From positions 1 through 20,412 of the forward strand of contig CACXZL010000004.1 in the NCBI GenBank assembly GCA_902772085.1: DNA of 20,412 bases, given 5' to 3'. The translations under genes were made by a program, and so were the position numbers. The notes under the pieces are model-generated. The model was not told the DNA's origin. It did not search any database and saw only the letters and a program-made list of their open reading frames with translations. Positions 1 to 6,703 of the stretch are shown piece by piece; position 1 is the stretch's first letter, and every line of letters starts with the position of its first letter. Source of the DNA: an uncultured Coriobacteriaceae bacterium (GTDB lineage: Bacteria > Actinomycetota > Coriobacteriia > Coriobacteriales > Atopobiaceae).

Positions 1-985
1 CCGCCTCGGCGGGCGCGTCCACGTCCACGACCACCGTGGACTTGTCGCCCGCGTGCATGGTGTGGCGCATCGACGTGGTGGCGAGCACGTAGGTGGAGAA
101 GTCGCTGGACTCGAAGGCGATCTGGTTCTTGTCGAGCACTTCGTCGCGGAGTTCAAGTTCCTGAGAACTCAGGCGGCGCACGACGGAGCCCTCGGGCTTG
201 GGGTCAGTAGTGCCCTGGGCCGCTGCTCGCTCGGTGGCCTCCCGCTGATCCTCTACATGCACCACCACGGGAGCGTTTGCGGCGTTGACCAGCGAAGACG
301 TGAGCTTCACCACGACGTTCTTCTCGGGCTCGATCTCCTTGCCGTCCGCATCGAAGAAGGAGATGTCTACGGCTTGGGTCTTGAGCACCTTCCCGCCGGA
401 GAGCTTATTGACCGCATCCTGGACGAGCGTCTGGTCCACCTTTGCCTGGTCCAGCAGGGCGGACTTCATGGTGGCACCCTTGGGCAGGGCGTCACGCGGA
501 GCACTCACGTCTATCGTGATGACGTCCTTGCCGGATTCGTCCTTGAGCTGCTGCTTGAAGGACTGCACGGACACGGTCTCGGTTCCGGCGGTGATGGTGC
601 GGAAGCAGCCCGGACCGTGCACGTGCTCGGTGGTGATCTCGTCCTTGCCGCATACGAGCTTGCCGTCTGCGCTGTAACAAGACTCGCCGTGGGTGTGGAG
701 CTCGCGCTCGGGAAGCGTGCAGATGAGGTTGCCCTTGCTGTCGTAGCACTCGGCGCTGTGCTTGTGGGCGACCATGCCGGCGAGGTGACAGTCGAGGACC
801 TCGGACGTGGCGGTAAGCGTAATGCCCCGCTGACGTAAAGCTAGCTGAACACACAGGCCCACAAGGACTGCCATGCACACAAAGACCAGCGTGTATCGCG
901 TGCGACGTCGGCCGCGCGTTCGGAGGCTTTTGACTTTCTCTGCTATCGACGTTGTCACAGCGCCGCTCCCTTGCTCGCTCGCCAT
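1..985 (-). CDS. Surface adhesin-like protein, N-terminal part (cut by window edge)
   Basis: Only the first 328 residues are visible; the gene runs off the left edge. After a short cytoplasmic stretch rich in Arg (residues 17-30) comes one hydrophobic segment (about 31-50), acting as a signal/anchor. Three HxHxxxC units follow at residues 74-80, 97-103 and 121-127; the first two have a second Cys nine residues later (C89, C112). Such His/Cys repeats are known from N-terminal parts of large Gram-positive and coriobacterial surface proteins. Around residues 207-228 there is a stretch like 'DISFFDADGKEIEP', typical of beta-sandwich adhesin domains. I expect a long multi-domain, wall-anchored protein, but the anchor is outside the window. 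The start ATG (985-983) was chosen because it opens the frame that keeps the repeats; GAGG lies about 13 bases upstream, a weak ribosome site. The substrate is unknown. Confidence 0.72.
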   Translation of the reverse strand, partial: MASEQGSGAVTTSIAEKVKSLRTRGRRRTRYTLVFVCMAVLVGLCVQLALRQRGITLTATSEVLDCHLAGMVAHKHSAECYDSKGNLICTLPERELHTHGESCYSADGKLVCGKDEITTEHVHGPGCFRTITAGTETVSVQSFKQQLKDESGKDVITIDVSAPRDALPKGATMKSALLDQAKVDQTLVQDAVNKLSGGKVLKTQAVDISFFDADGKEIEPEKNVVVKLTSSLVNAANAPVVVHVEDQREATERAAAQGTTDPKPEGSVVRRLSSQELELRDEVLDKNQIAFESSDFSTYVLATTSMRHTMHAGDKSTVVVDVDAPAEA

Positions 986-1011
986 GCGGGTACATTAACT
1001 GCCTCGCGGAT

Positions 1012-1047
1012 GGTTTCATCTATAGTGTGTTCCGCCCACTCGTTCAA
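1012..1047 (-). promoter_or_regulatory. Sigma-A-type promoter of the surface protein gene
   Basis: On the minus strand TTGAAC (1047-1042) is followed, after exactly 17 bases, by TATAGA (1024-1019). Both hexamers match the consensus in 5 of 6 positions. Transcription would begin near 1012, leaving a leader of about 27 bases before the ATG at 985. Confidence 0.7.
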
Positions 1048-1115
1048 AATCGACCCAATCCCGCACTCTGCATACTTATACAGAGTAGATGTTACTACTT
1101 ATGAACGCCCTGTGA

Positions 1116-1386
1116 AGGCTGAAAGTTGATGATGAATGGACTTTGGTTCGATTTTTGTGGTTGATGGTGACGGAGACGATGGGGTATTCGCGTTTGGTGA
1201 CTGGGGTGCGGCGCGGCCTGAGCCACGGGCTATCGTTTACCGATGCGGTGAGCTCCGCTTTGGGCGAGTGCATAGCCAGTGGTATTTTGCAAGAGCGACG
1301 GCTGGTCCGCGGAGGAGGCCATGGACATGCTGCACATCCCCGTGGCGGAGCGCCCGCGCTACCGCGAGCTTCTCGCGCAAGCGTAG
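1116..1386 (+). pseudogene. Remnant of Rpn/PD-(D/E)XK nuclease-family transposase, C-terminal end
   Basis: Two fragments in different frames look like the conserved C-terminal end of the Rpn (recombination-promoting nuclease/putative transposase) family. The first, read from about 1116 to 1290, contains 'GLSFTDAVSSALGECIASGI', like the family's 'G(M/L)xLxxAVxxAIxxCIxxGIL' segment. The second, in another frame from about 1302, contains 'SAEEAMDMLHIPVAERPRY' and ends at TAG 1384-1386, like the common family terminus. The catalytic N-terminal part is absent, a stop lies just upstream at 1113, and the two parts are out of frame, so this is a decayed relic. Recognition is from memory of family patterns and not from a search. 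Confidence 0.5.
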
Positions 1387-1390
1387 CCTT

Positions 1391-1429
1391 CAACCAAAAG
1401 GGCTACCCCCGTTTGGTTGGTGATACAAT
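1391..1429 (+). promoter_or_regulatory. Extended -10 promoter of icd with inverted repeat
   Basis: TGATACAAT (1421-1429) is an extended -10 element (TGN plus TACAAT). No good -35 hexamer is visible. Just upstream, CAACCAAA (1391-1398) and TTTGGTTG (1412-1419) form a perfect 8-bp inverted repeat with a 13-base spacer. Its right arm touches the -10 element, so a repressor bound there would block transcription. The operator role is inference. Confidence 0.5.
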
Positions 1430-1462
1430 GTGGACGGCCGCAACCCGACCCGAAGGAGAACT

Positions 1463-2668
1463 ATGCCAAAGATTCGCATGACCACGCCAATCGTGGAGAT
1501 GGACGGCGACGAGATGACCCGCATCATCTGGAAGATGATAAAAGACGAGCTCATCTGCCCGTTTGTGGACCTCAAGACCGAGTACTACGACCTCGGCCTC
1601 AAGGAGCGCGAGCGTACCGGCGACCAGGTGACCATCGACTCCGCCGAAGCTACCAAGCGTCTCGGCGTCGCCGTGAAGTGCGCCACCATCACCCCAAACG
1701 CCGCGCGCGTGGAGGAATATAACCTTTCGCAGATGTGGAAGAGCCCCAATGGCACCATCCGCGCCATCCTCGACGGCACCGTCTTTCGCGCTCCCATCGT
1801 GGTGAAGGGCATCGAGCCCTACGTCCGCACCTGGAAGAAGCCCATCACCATCGCCCGCCACGCCTACGGCGACGTGTACAAAAACGTCGAGTTACGCATA
1901 CCCGGCGAGGGCAAGGTGGAGCTCGTGTACACCCCCGCTGACGGCGGCGAAGAAGTGCGCGCGACCGTGCACGAGTACCAAGGCGCCGGCATCGCCCAGG
2001 GCATCCACAACCTCGACGAGAGCATCGCGAGCTTTGCCCGCGCGAGCTTCAACTACGCGCTCGACACCCATCAGGACCTGTGGTTTGCCACCAAGGACAC
2101 CATCAGCAAGACCTACGACCACCGTTTCAAGGACATCTTCTCCGAGATCTTTGACGCCGAGTACCGCGAGCGTTTCCAAGCGGCGGGCATCGAGTACTTC
2201 TACACGCTCATCGACGACGCCGTAGCGCGCGTGATCCGCTCCGAGGGTGGCTTCATCTGGGCCTGCAAGAACTACGACGGTGACGTGATGAGCGACATGG
2301 TGAGCACCGCCTTCGGTAGCTTGGCCATGATGACGTCCGTGCTCGTGTCGCCAGCCGGCATCTACGAGTACGAAGCCGCACACGGCACCGTGCAGCGCCA
2401 TTATTACAAGCATCTTGCCGGCGAGGAGACCAGCACCAACTCCGTGGCAACCATCTTTGCCTGGACGGGCGCCCTCGCAAAGCGCGGCGAGCTGGACGAG
2501 CTTCCCGAGCTCGTAGACTTCGCACACCGTCTGGAGAAGGCCACCATCGACACCATCGAGGCGGGCATCATGACCGGCGACCTCGCCGCCATCACCAGCC
2601 TGCCCGACCCCACGCGCGTAAACACGCACGACTTCATCCGCGCCGTCGCAGAGCGGTTGCAGGGCTAG
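1463..2668 (+). CDS. icd: NADP-dependent isocitrate dehydrogenase (eukaryotic-type, homodimeric)
   Basis: The enzyme oxidatively decarboxylates isocitrate to 2-oxoglutarate in the cytoplasm, making NADPH and the carbon skeleton for glutamate. The 401-residue product has the usual length for the subfamily also found in eukaryotic cytosol and mitochondria. Visible signatures include 'PIVEMDGDEMTRIIW' near the N-terminus, 'KCATITPNAARVEEYNL', the substrate loop 'SPNGTIRAILDGTVF', the metal-binding Asp regions 'TLIDDAVA' and 'NYDGDVMSD', and the cofactor segment 'YEAAHGTVQRHYY' followed by 'TSTNSVATIFAW'. The start at 1463 is fixed by AAGGAG at 1453-1458; an upstream in-frame ATG at 1430 lacks a ribosome site and overlaps the promoter. 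It has its own promoter and a terminator at 2734-2771, so it is probably monocistronic. Confidence 0.96.
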   Translation: MPKIRMTTPIVEMDGDEMTRIIWKMIKDELICPFVDLKTEYYDLGLKERERTGDQVTIDSAEATKRLGVAVKCATITPNAARVEEYNLSQMWKSPNGTIRAILDGTVFRAPIVVKGIEPYVRTWKKPITIARHAYGDVYKNVELRIPGEGKVELVYTPADGGEEVRATVHEYQGAGIAQGIHNLDESIASFARASFNYALDTHQDLWFATKDTISKTYDHRFKDIFSEIFDAEYRERFQAAGIEYFYTLIDDAVARVIRSEGGFIWACKNYDGDVMSDMVSTAFGSLAMMTSVLVSPAGIYEYEAAHGTVQRHYYKHLAGEETSTNSVATIFAWTGALAKRGELDELPELVDFAHRLEKATIDTIEAGIMTGDLAAITSLPDPTRVNTHDFIRAVAERLQG

Positions 2669-2733
2669 GCCACACGGCCGCAGCCCAAAACGCGAGCCAG
2701 CGCGAGACCGAAGCATCCGCAAGGGAAGATTCG

Positions 2734-2771
2734 AGCCGACCACACGAGCTGTATCAGTGGCCGGCTTTTTT
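2734..2771 (+). terminator. Rho-independent terminator after icd
   Basis: AGCCGACCAC (2734-2743) pairs with GTGGCCGGCT (2757-2766) with one mismatch, followed by a T run to 2771. It lies 66 bases after the icd stop and just before the convergent gene end at 2777. Confidence 0.75.
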
Positions 2772-2776
2772 CACGC

Positions 2777-3247
2777 CTAGCAGTTGCGGTCGGACAAATC
2801 CACGACTTTCAGCGTCTTGCCCAGCGGCGTAAGTACCTTGAGCAGCGTATCGAGGCGCGGCGAGTTCACGCCGGTCTCCAGTCGTGCCACCACAGGCTGG
2901 CGCACGCCTGCGGCCAGCGCAAGCTTGGCCTGCGAGATATTGCTCGCATGCCTTGCCTTCACCACGGATGCAATCACGCGACGGCACTCTTCGTCCACGA
3001 TATCTATATCTTCACTCACAGCGAGCAGCTCTTCGTTCGTCAGCACGAAACCCTTTGGCCACGCAAGCGCATCACCCTCAGCATCCACCGTAACGGCCGC
3101 AAACGCGCCCTCGCCTTCAAGTGATTGAAAATCAGGAAAAGCCTCCATGAGCTCTTGCGCGCCAAGCAACCGCGCCTCACCATTTGCAAACCAAACAATA
3201 AGTTGGGCGTCTTCCAGCGTCTGCACGGCAGCAATCTTCTTACTCAT
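2777..3247 (-). CDS. DUF2442 + XRE-family helix-turn-helix regulator (antitoxin-like)
   Basis: A 156-residue cytoplasmic DNA-binding protein with two parts. Residues about 3-78 look like DUF2442: 'DAQLIVWFANGEARLLGAQE', a 'FAAVTVDAEGDALAWP' strand and 'LTNEELLAVSE'. Residues about 93-150 are an XRE/HTH_3 fold: 'ISQAKLALAAGVRQPVVARL' is the helix-turn-helix, followed by 'ETGVNSPRLDTLLKVLTPLG', close to HigA-type antitoxins. The family often pairs with a small toxin gene, but none is adjacent: the gene upstream is a histidine kinase and the gene downstream is icd on the other strand. It may therefore be an orphan antitoxin or a stand-alone regulator. AGGGA sits about 6 bases before the ATG. The upstream region is AT-rich and carries a small palindrome, which suits autoregulation. 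Confidence 0.8.
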   Translation of the reverse strand: MSKKIAAVQTLEDAQLIVWFANGEARLLGAQELMEAFPDFQSLEGEGAFAAVTVDAEGDALAWPKGFVLTNEELLAVSEDIDIVDEECRRVIASVVKARHASNISQAKLALAAGVRQPVVARLETGVNSPRLDTLLKVLTPLGKTLKVVDLSDRNC

Positions 3248-3297
3248 CTGAATCCCTATCGCCTCAAAAATAACTCCATGTCTGCATCACTTAACAC

Positions 3298-3331
3298 ATT
3301 TTGTCTTAAAGTTTATTTGTACGCAAGGTAC
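3298..3331 (-). promoter_or_regulatory. Candidate promoter and palindrome upstream of the XRE gene
   Basis: On the minus strand TTGCGT (3326-3321) and CAAAAT (3303-3298) are 17 bases apart. The -35 hexamer overlaps a palindrome, GTAC-N5-GTAC (3319-3331), a plausible self-operator. The -10 match is only 4 of 6, so this is tentative. The whole gap 3248-3348 is clearly more AT-rich than its surroundings. Confidence 0.4.
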
Positions 3332-3348
3332 GAATTTTGCACAAAAGG

Positions 3349-4623
3349 CTAAGCACTCCGTAATTGACAGGTAAAACTCATCATGCCGGCTTTCCAGCTC
3401 GCCTTTATGCTTCCACGATATCGTTTACAGATACTTTCCGCCACAGAGAGGCCTATGCCATAGCCACCCTCATTGCTACGGGCCTCATCGTCTCGATAAA
3501 ACCTCTCAAAGAAGCGATTGAACTGTGCTTTCTTGCCGTCGGCAAAGGTGTTTTGCACCACGAGCGTCACGCGATCGCGCTTGGGCTGGGCCACCTCTAC
3601 CACCACGCGACCACCGTCGTCGCAATACTTGATGGCATTGTCTACCAACAACGTGCAGAGCTGCTGAATGGCACTACCGTCCGCCACCATATGCGCCTCG
3701 CCAACAACGTTGCACACAAGTTCTTTCTTTTCTTGGCGAGCGAGCGCACGAAAGGGGTCCACGGAATCCGTCACAATCTGACCGACGTCTATAACGCCCA
3801 TCGCCGTACGGTCCTCCTGCTCCTCCGCACGGGCGATCATCACGAGATTCTGCACGAGCCCGTCCATGCGATCTACCTGTCCCATCGTGGATTTTGTCCA
3901 CTCGCTCTCGCCTTGGAGCATCTCGATGACCTCTGTGTTTGCCCGAATCACGGCGAGCGGCGTCTTGAGCTCGTGGCTGGCGTTCGTGATGAACTGCTTT
4001 TGTTTGCGGGCGTTTTCAATCTCCGGACGGATTGCCCGTTTCGACAAGAAGAGCACAAGCAGGAAACTGCCCAAGAAGCCCAGACCGCAGATGAAGACGG
4101 TATTGCGTCCGACCTCCCGGCTCACCTGCATCTGAAACGAGCAATCGAGGAACGACACGATGGTGGTGCCATCCTCCTGAGGAGCGACCTTGTAGTAGAA
4201 GGTGTCGACCATGCCCAGGTCCAACAAGGAAACGGCGGGGCTCTTCTCGTAGGCTTCGCGCGCGGACTTGGCATATTCGATCGCCTCGGCACGGTCCACA
4301 GACACCACGTGGTTCAAATCCACACTCGTGACCTCCCCGCTTTGGTCAAAAAACACCGAGAAGTATCGAGCAGCGTAGTTGTACTCAGGCGATATGCCGT
4401 CAAAGATATCATTTGCGCTCAGGGGTCGACGCCCGTCCGCAGGCTCGGGCAATTGACCGTTGTTTTTTACGATGAGCTCGAGCACGTGACCGGCTTGAGA
4501 ACGGATCGAATTCTGATTTGAGAGTGCGGTCATCCCGCCCGTGAAGATGATGACCACGAGAAACGAGAGGGACGCGATAACTATGAACTTATACCTCAGC
4601 TGGCGAATCGTAGTGGAGTTCAT
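3349..4623 (-). CDS. Membrane sensor histidine kinase
   Basis: A 424-residue kinase that phosphorylates the partner regulator encoded just upstream. A transmembrane segment at about 12-31 and another at about 174-194 flank an extracytoplasmic sensor region of about 140 residues that I cannot assign to a known fold. No clear HAMP domain is seen; only about 16 residues separate the second membrane segment from the dimerisation helix. The H-box 'FITNASHELKTPLAVI' places the phospho-accepting His at 217. The N-box is 'LLVDNAIKYC' (N329), and the ATP lid contains 'FFERFYRDDEARSNEGGYGI' (371-390) followed by 'GLSVAESI'. The start codon overlaps the regulator stop (ATGA, 4620-4623), which shows translational coupling. 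The signal is unknown. Confidence 0.93.
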   Translation of the reverse strand: MNSTTIRQLRYKFIVIASLSFLVVIIFTGGMTALSNQNSIRSQAGHVLELIVKNNGQLPEPADGRRPLSANDIFDGISPEYNYAARYFSVFFDQSGEVTSVDLNHVVSVDRAEAIEYAKSAREAYEKSPAVSLLDLGMVDTFYYKVAPQEDGTTIVSFLDCSFQMQVSREVGRNTVFICGLGFLGSFLLVLFLSKRAIRPEIENARKQKQFITNASHELKTPLAVIRANTEVIEMLQGESEWTKSTMGQVDRMDGLVQNLVMIARAEEQEDRTAMGVIDVGQIVTDSVDPFRALARQEKKELVCNVVGEAHMVADGSAIQQLCTLLVDNAIKYCDDGGRVVVEVAQPKRDRVTLVVQNTFADGKKAQFNRFFERFYRDDEARSNEGGYGIGLSVAESICKRYRGSIKASWKAGMMSFTCQLRSA

Positions 4624-5303
4624 GCACGCTCCTCAACCGTTGCCAGGCAGAACCCGTCATCGCGCCTTTGGATCGTCACGTGCGATCCAACCCATTTGAG
4701 CTTGCCACGCAGGTAGGAGACGTAAAGCCACACGGTGTCTTCTTCGGCGTCCGGCTCCTGGCGCCAGATGCGACCGAGCAGGTAGTCCACGCTGAGCGGC
4801 TCATCCGCATGCGCCACCAGCACCTGCATGAGCTCGAACTCCTTCACCGAAAGGCGCACGGCGTTTGACGCGGCGAGCTCGAAGGTCTGCGCATCAAGCA
4901 CGATGTCGCCAAAGGAGAGCGGCTTTGCGGCATACTCGTCGTGACGTCTCGTCATGGAGCGCACCCTTGCCAGCAGCTCCTTCATGGCGAAGGGCTTGGT
5001 GAGGTAGTCGTCCGCCCCGGCATCGAGTCCCACCACACGGTCGTCTATCTCGGCCTTTGCCGTGAGCAACAAGACCGGCGTGTAGTTGCCCTTCGCCCGC
5101 ATCTCCGAAAGCACCTGTAGACCATCCTTTTTTGGCATCATGATATCCAACACGACGCCATCGAAGTTCTCATGACTGATGCGTGCAAGCGCTTCTTCGC
5201 CGTCATACACCGAGACAACTTCGTAATTCTCGTGCTCGAGTATGGTGGTGAGGGCGCGATTGAGGTCGTGGGTGTCCTCAGCAAGCAAGAGTCGAATGGC
5301 CAT
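4620..5303 (-). CDS. OmpR/PhoB-family response regulator
   Basis: A 227-residue DNA-binding regulator paired with the overlapping kinase. The receiver domain (about 3-115) has the acidic pair E9/D10, phospho-acceptor D53 in 'GVVLDIMMPKKDG', T81 in 'LLLTAKAE' and K103 in 'YLTKPF'. The C-terminal winged helix (about 130-222) contains 'VRLSVKEFELMQVLVAHADE', the recognition-helix region 'VWLYVSYLRGKLKW' and a closing 'IQRRDDGFCLA' hairpin. A very strong ribosome site, AAGGAGG, lies 8 bases before the ATG. The gene is 80 bases downstream of the alarmone synthetase stop, so all three may be one transcript. The leader carries a large hairpin (5325-5372). Confidence 0.94.
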   Translation of the reverse strand: MAIRLLLAEDTHDLNRALTTILEHENYEVVSVYDGEEALARISHENFDGVVLDIMMPKKDGLQVLSEMRAKGNYTPVLLLTAKAEIDDRVVGLDAGADDYLTKPFAMKELLARVRSMTRRHDEYAAKPLSFGDIVLDAQTFELAASNAVRLSVKEFELMQVLVAHADEPLSVDYLLGRIWRQEPDAEEDTVWLYVSYLRGKLKWVGSHVTIQRRDDGFCLATVEERA

Positions 5304-5324
5304 CGAAGGTTCCTCCTTTATGCG

Positions 5325-5372
5325 GTCGAGAGACGGATGCCGTTGCCGGACACACAGAAGCCGTCGCTCGAC
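5325..5372 (-). promoter_or_regulatory. Leader hairpin between alarmone synthetase and response regulator
   Basis: Arms 5325-5336 and 5361-5372 (minus strand GTCGAGCGACGG and CCGTCTCTCGAC) pair over 12 positions with a single mismatch and a 24-base loop. No T run follows on either strand, so it is not a simple terminator. It ends just upstream of the AAGGAGG of the regulator and could act as a processing or attenuation element. Confidence 0.45.
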
Positions 5373-5383
5373 AAAAGCATACC

Positions 5384-5968
5384 TCAGTTTTCAGAAAGCA
5401 GCATATCACGAATTGTCTGCATGGACACGTCGGTGGAAGCAAGCTCGTCAGCACAGCGCTTGAGCTCCTGCGCGATGAGCTTCTGATGCCGTACGTTGGG
5501 CTTCTTGTAGCGCAGATGATGCTCGAGCGCAGCCCATGTGTCCATGGAAATAGTACGTAGCTGTACCTCTGCGTAGTAGCCTTTCTGAAAGCGCAGAATC
5601 ATATGGTAGCTTCGGTAGCCGTTTGGCTTTGCGTTCACGATGTAATCGCGTTCCTCCACCACCTCAAAATCAGGACAGGCAGCGATGAGATCGCGCATCG
5701 CGTAGACGTCACTCAGAAAAGCGCACACCACGCGTACCCCCAAGGCGTCATATATCTTGGTAAGCGCGGACTCGGTCGTTTCCGGCAGACCCTTACGGCG
5801 GCACTTGTCGCGCATGCTCTCGTCAGATTTTATGCGAGCCAAGATGTGCTCCACGGGATCAAACTCGCTCTCGCTGGCGATGCTTTGTCTGAGCTCCTTC
5901 ACGCAGAGCACGAGTTTGTCGAGCGCAAGCTCCATCCGCGCACGATGCTTGCCATAGATATCGTCCAC
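5384..5968 (-). CDS. Small alarmone synthetase, (p)ppGpp synthetase (RelA/SpoT synthetase domain)
   Basis: A single-domain GTP pyrophosphokinase that transfers pyrophosphate from ATP to GDP/GTP, producing stringent-response alarmones. It is 194 residues long and matches the YjbM/RelQ type in length and order. There is no HD hydrolase domain and no TGS/ACT region. Key segments are 'KIYDALGVRVVCAF', the nucleotide loop 'RDYIVNAKPNGYRSYHMIL' and the catalytic strand 'YAEVQLRTISMDTWAALEHH' followed by 'LRYKK'. I place the start at GTG 5968 because GGGAGGA lies 4-5 bases upstream; a longer reading from TTG 5998 would run over that ribosome site. Being upstream of a two-component system in the same direction suggests shared transcription, though the 80-base gap leaves room for another promoter. 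Confidence 0.93.
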   Translation of the reverse strand: MDDIYGKHRARMELALDKLVLCVKELRQSIASESEFDPVEHILARIKSDESMRDKCRRKGLPETTESALTKIYDALGVRVVCAFLSDVYAMRDLIAACPDFEVVEERDYIVNAKPNGYRSYHMILRFQKGYYAEVQLRTISMDTWAALEHHLRYKKPNVRHQKLIAQELKRCADELASTDVSMQTIRDMLLSEN

Positions 5969-5988
5969 TCGTTCCTCCCTCACGGCAC

Positions 5989-6007
5989 AGATATACAAAG
6001 GATATCT
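5989..6007. promoter_or_regulatory. Inverted repeat upstream of the alarmone synthetase
   Basis: AGATAT (5989-5994) and ATATCT (6002-6007) form a perfect 6-bp inverted repeat with a 7-base spacer in an AT-rich patch, 21-39 bases upstream of the GTG start. It could be an operator or part of the promoter. No confident -10/-35 pair is seen here. The rest of 6008-6150 shows no gene on either strand. Confidence 0.35.
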
Positions 6008-6162
6008 ACCCTACCACACGGTATTTTTGCACGTGAGCACCTAACGGCAGAATAATTGCGCATCGCTGCAGCAACACCAAAGACGCTCGCGTTCGATTTG
6101 TCTCACTTCGTTACGCTCATCCCGAAATAACTACCGTTCACCGCAAGTTGTACAGTTAACAA

Positions 6163-6190
6163 TGGACATTTAGACGGCTTTCGCTATAGT
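6163..6190 (+). promoter_or_regulatory. Promoter of the candidate structured RNA
   Basis: TGGACA (6163-6168) and TATAGT (6185-6190) are separated by 16 bases, each hexamer matching consensus at 5 of 6 positions. Transcription would start near 6197. No long open reading frame follows, but a strong terminator ends at 6566. Confidence 0.65.
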
Positions 6191-6196
6191 TCTAAT

Positions 6197-6566
6197 TGTC
6201 AAGAACAAACACCGCAAGTGGCAAGGCGGTCGACCAAGGGGGTGATGCCAGTGAACAGCGAAATCATACATAGGTGTCCCGCGACTGGCATTGCGAGTCC
6301 CGTTTTCATTTAAGGCCTTTGCAGTAAGCAGGCAGCGTAGGCGATACGAGAAACGCCCAGTCAGACAGAAATCGACATTCGGAAGTACCGATGCCGTCGC
6401 GCAGGAGCCAGAGCATCACCGCAGATGCTGGAGAGTTGGTTTGGTGTTCCGTACGTGCTTCGAAGGAACCGAGTGAGTGAGTCCGATGTACTGAGTGTGG
6501 GGCCGCACGAGGCGGCAAGAGGTTGATAGTTTCTGGCGGGTGGCCTCCGGGTCGCCCGCTTTTTTT
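6197..6566 (+). ncRNA. Candidate structured non-coding RNA (about 370 nt)
   Basis: This stretch has a good promoter, a strong terminator and no convincing protein gene, but many local inverted repeats. ATGCCAGT (6245-6252) pairs perfectly with ACTGGCAT (6284-6291). AGCATC (6412-6417) pairs with GATGCT (6424-6429) across a 6-base loop. GCCGC pairs with GCGGC just before 6516, and the terminator stem closes the end. It does not carry the signatures I know for tmRNA, RNase P RNA, SRP RNA or a T-box. A short reading frame from GTG 6251 to TAA 6311-6313 (20 residues) follows AAGGGGGTGAT, almost a full anti-Shine-Dalgarno match, so a leader peptide is an alternative. The family is not assigned; actinobacterial/firmicute RNA families such as raiA RNA deserve a direct comparison. 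Confidence 0.5.
6536..6566 (+). terminator. Strong Rho-independent terminator of the candidate RNA
   Basis: GCGGGTGGCC (6536-6545) pairs, with two G-U pairs, against the 3' arm ending GTCGCCCGC (6551-6559), followed by seven T residues. This fits a complete intrinsic terminator. Confidence 0.85.
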
Positions 6567-6568
6567 GG

Positions 6569-6597
6569 GGCAAGCTTTTTTTGATTTGACGCTTGCC
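6569..6597. repeat. Inverted repeat overlapping the tRNA promoter
   Basis: GGCAAGC (6569-6575) and GCTTGCC (6591-6597) form a perfect 7-bp inverted repeat with a T-rich 15-base spacer. The right arm overlaps the -35 region of the tRNA-Glu promoter. It could be an operator, or a second hairpin behind the upstream terminator. Confidence 0.35.
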
Positions 6598-6619
6598 AAG
6601 GTGCAATATCTGCTATAAT
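6593..6619 (+). promoter_or_regulatory. Promoter of tRNA-Glu
   Basis: A perfect TATAAT (6614-6619) with an extended TGC in front, and TTGCCA at 6593-6598 (spacing 15). The start would be about 6626, three bases before the mature tRNA 5' end, so processing would be minimal. Confidence 0.75.
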
Positions 6620-6628
6620 GGCTTTCGC

Positions 6629-6703
6629 GTCCCCATCGTCTATCGGCTAGGACGGCACCCTTTCAAGGTGCAGAGGCGGGTTCGACTCCCGCTGGGGGCA
6701 CCA
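6629..6703 (+). tRNA. tRNA-Glu (anticodon TTC)
   Basis: The acceptor stem GTCCCCA (6629-6635) pairs with TGGGGGC (6693-6699, one G-U pair), followed by discriminator A6700 and an encoded CCA (6701-6703). The anticodon loop CTTTCAA gives TTC, reading GAA/GAG. The T-arm is GCGGG-TTCGACT-CCCGC. It has its own strong promoter and its own terminator (6712-6742). The 3' part from the T-loop onward is duplicated 170 bases downstream. Confidence 0.97.

Noticed and set aside
53..838. Plus-strand frame of 261 codons
   Set aside because: Opposite to the surface-protein gene, which has a promoter, a membrane segment and clear repeats; the plus frame has none.
1143..1481. Intact 112-codon gene before icd
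   Set aside because: It has no ribosome site, starts at TTG, changes away from the family-like frame after about 1290 and runs over the icd promoter and start.
3364..4521. Plus-strand frame of 385 codons
   Set aside because: Lies entirely opposite the histidine kinase with all its motifs; no ribosome site.
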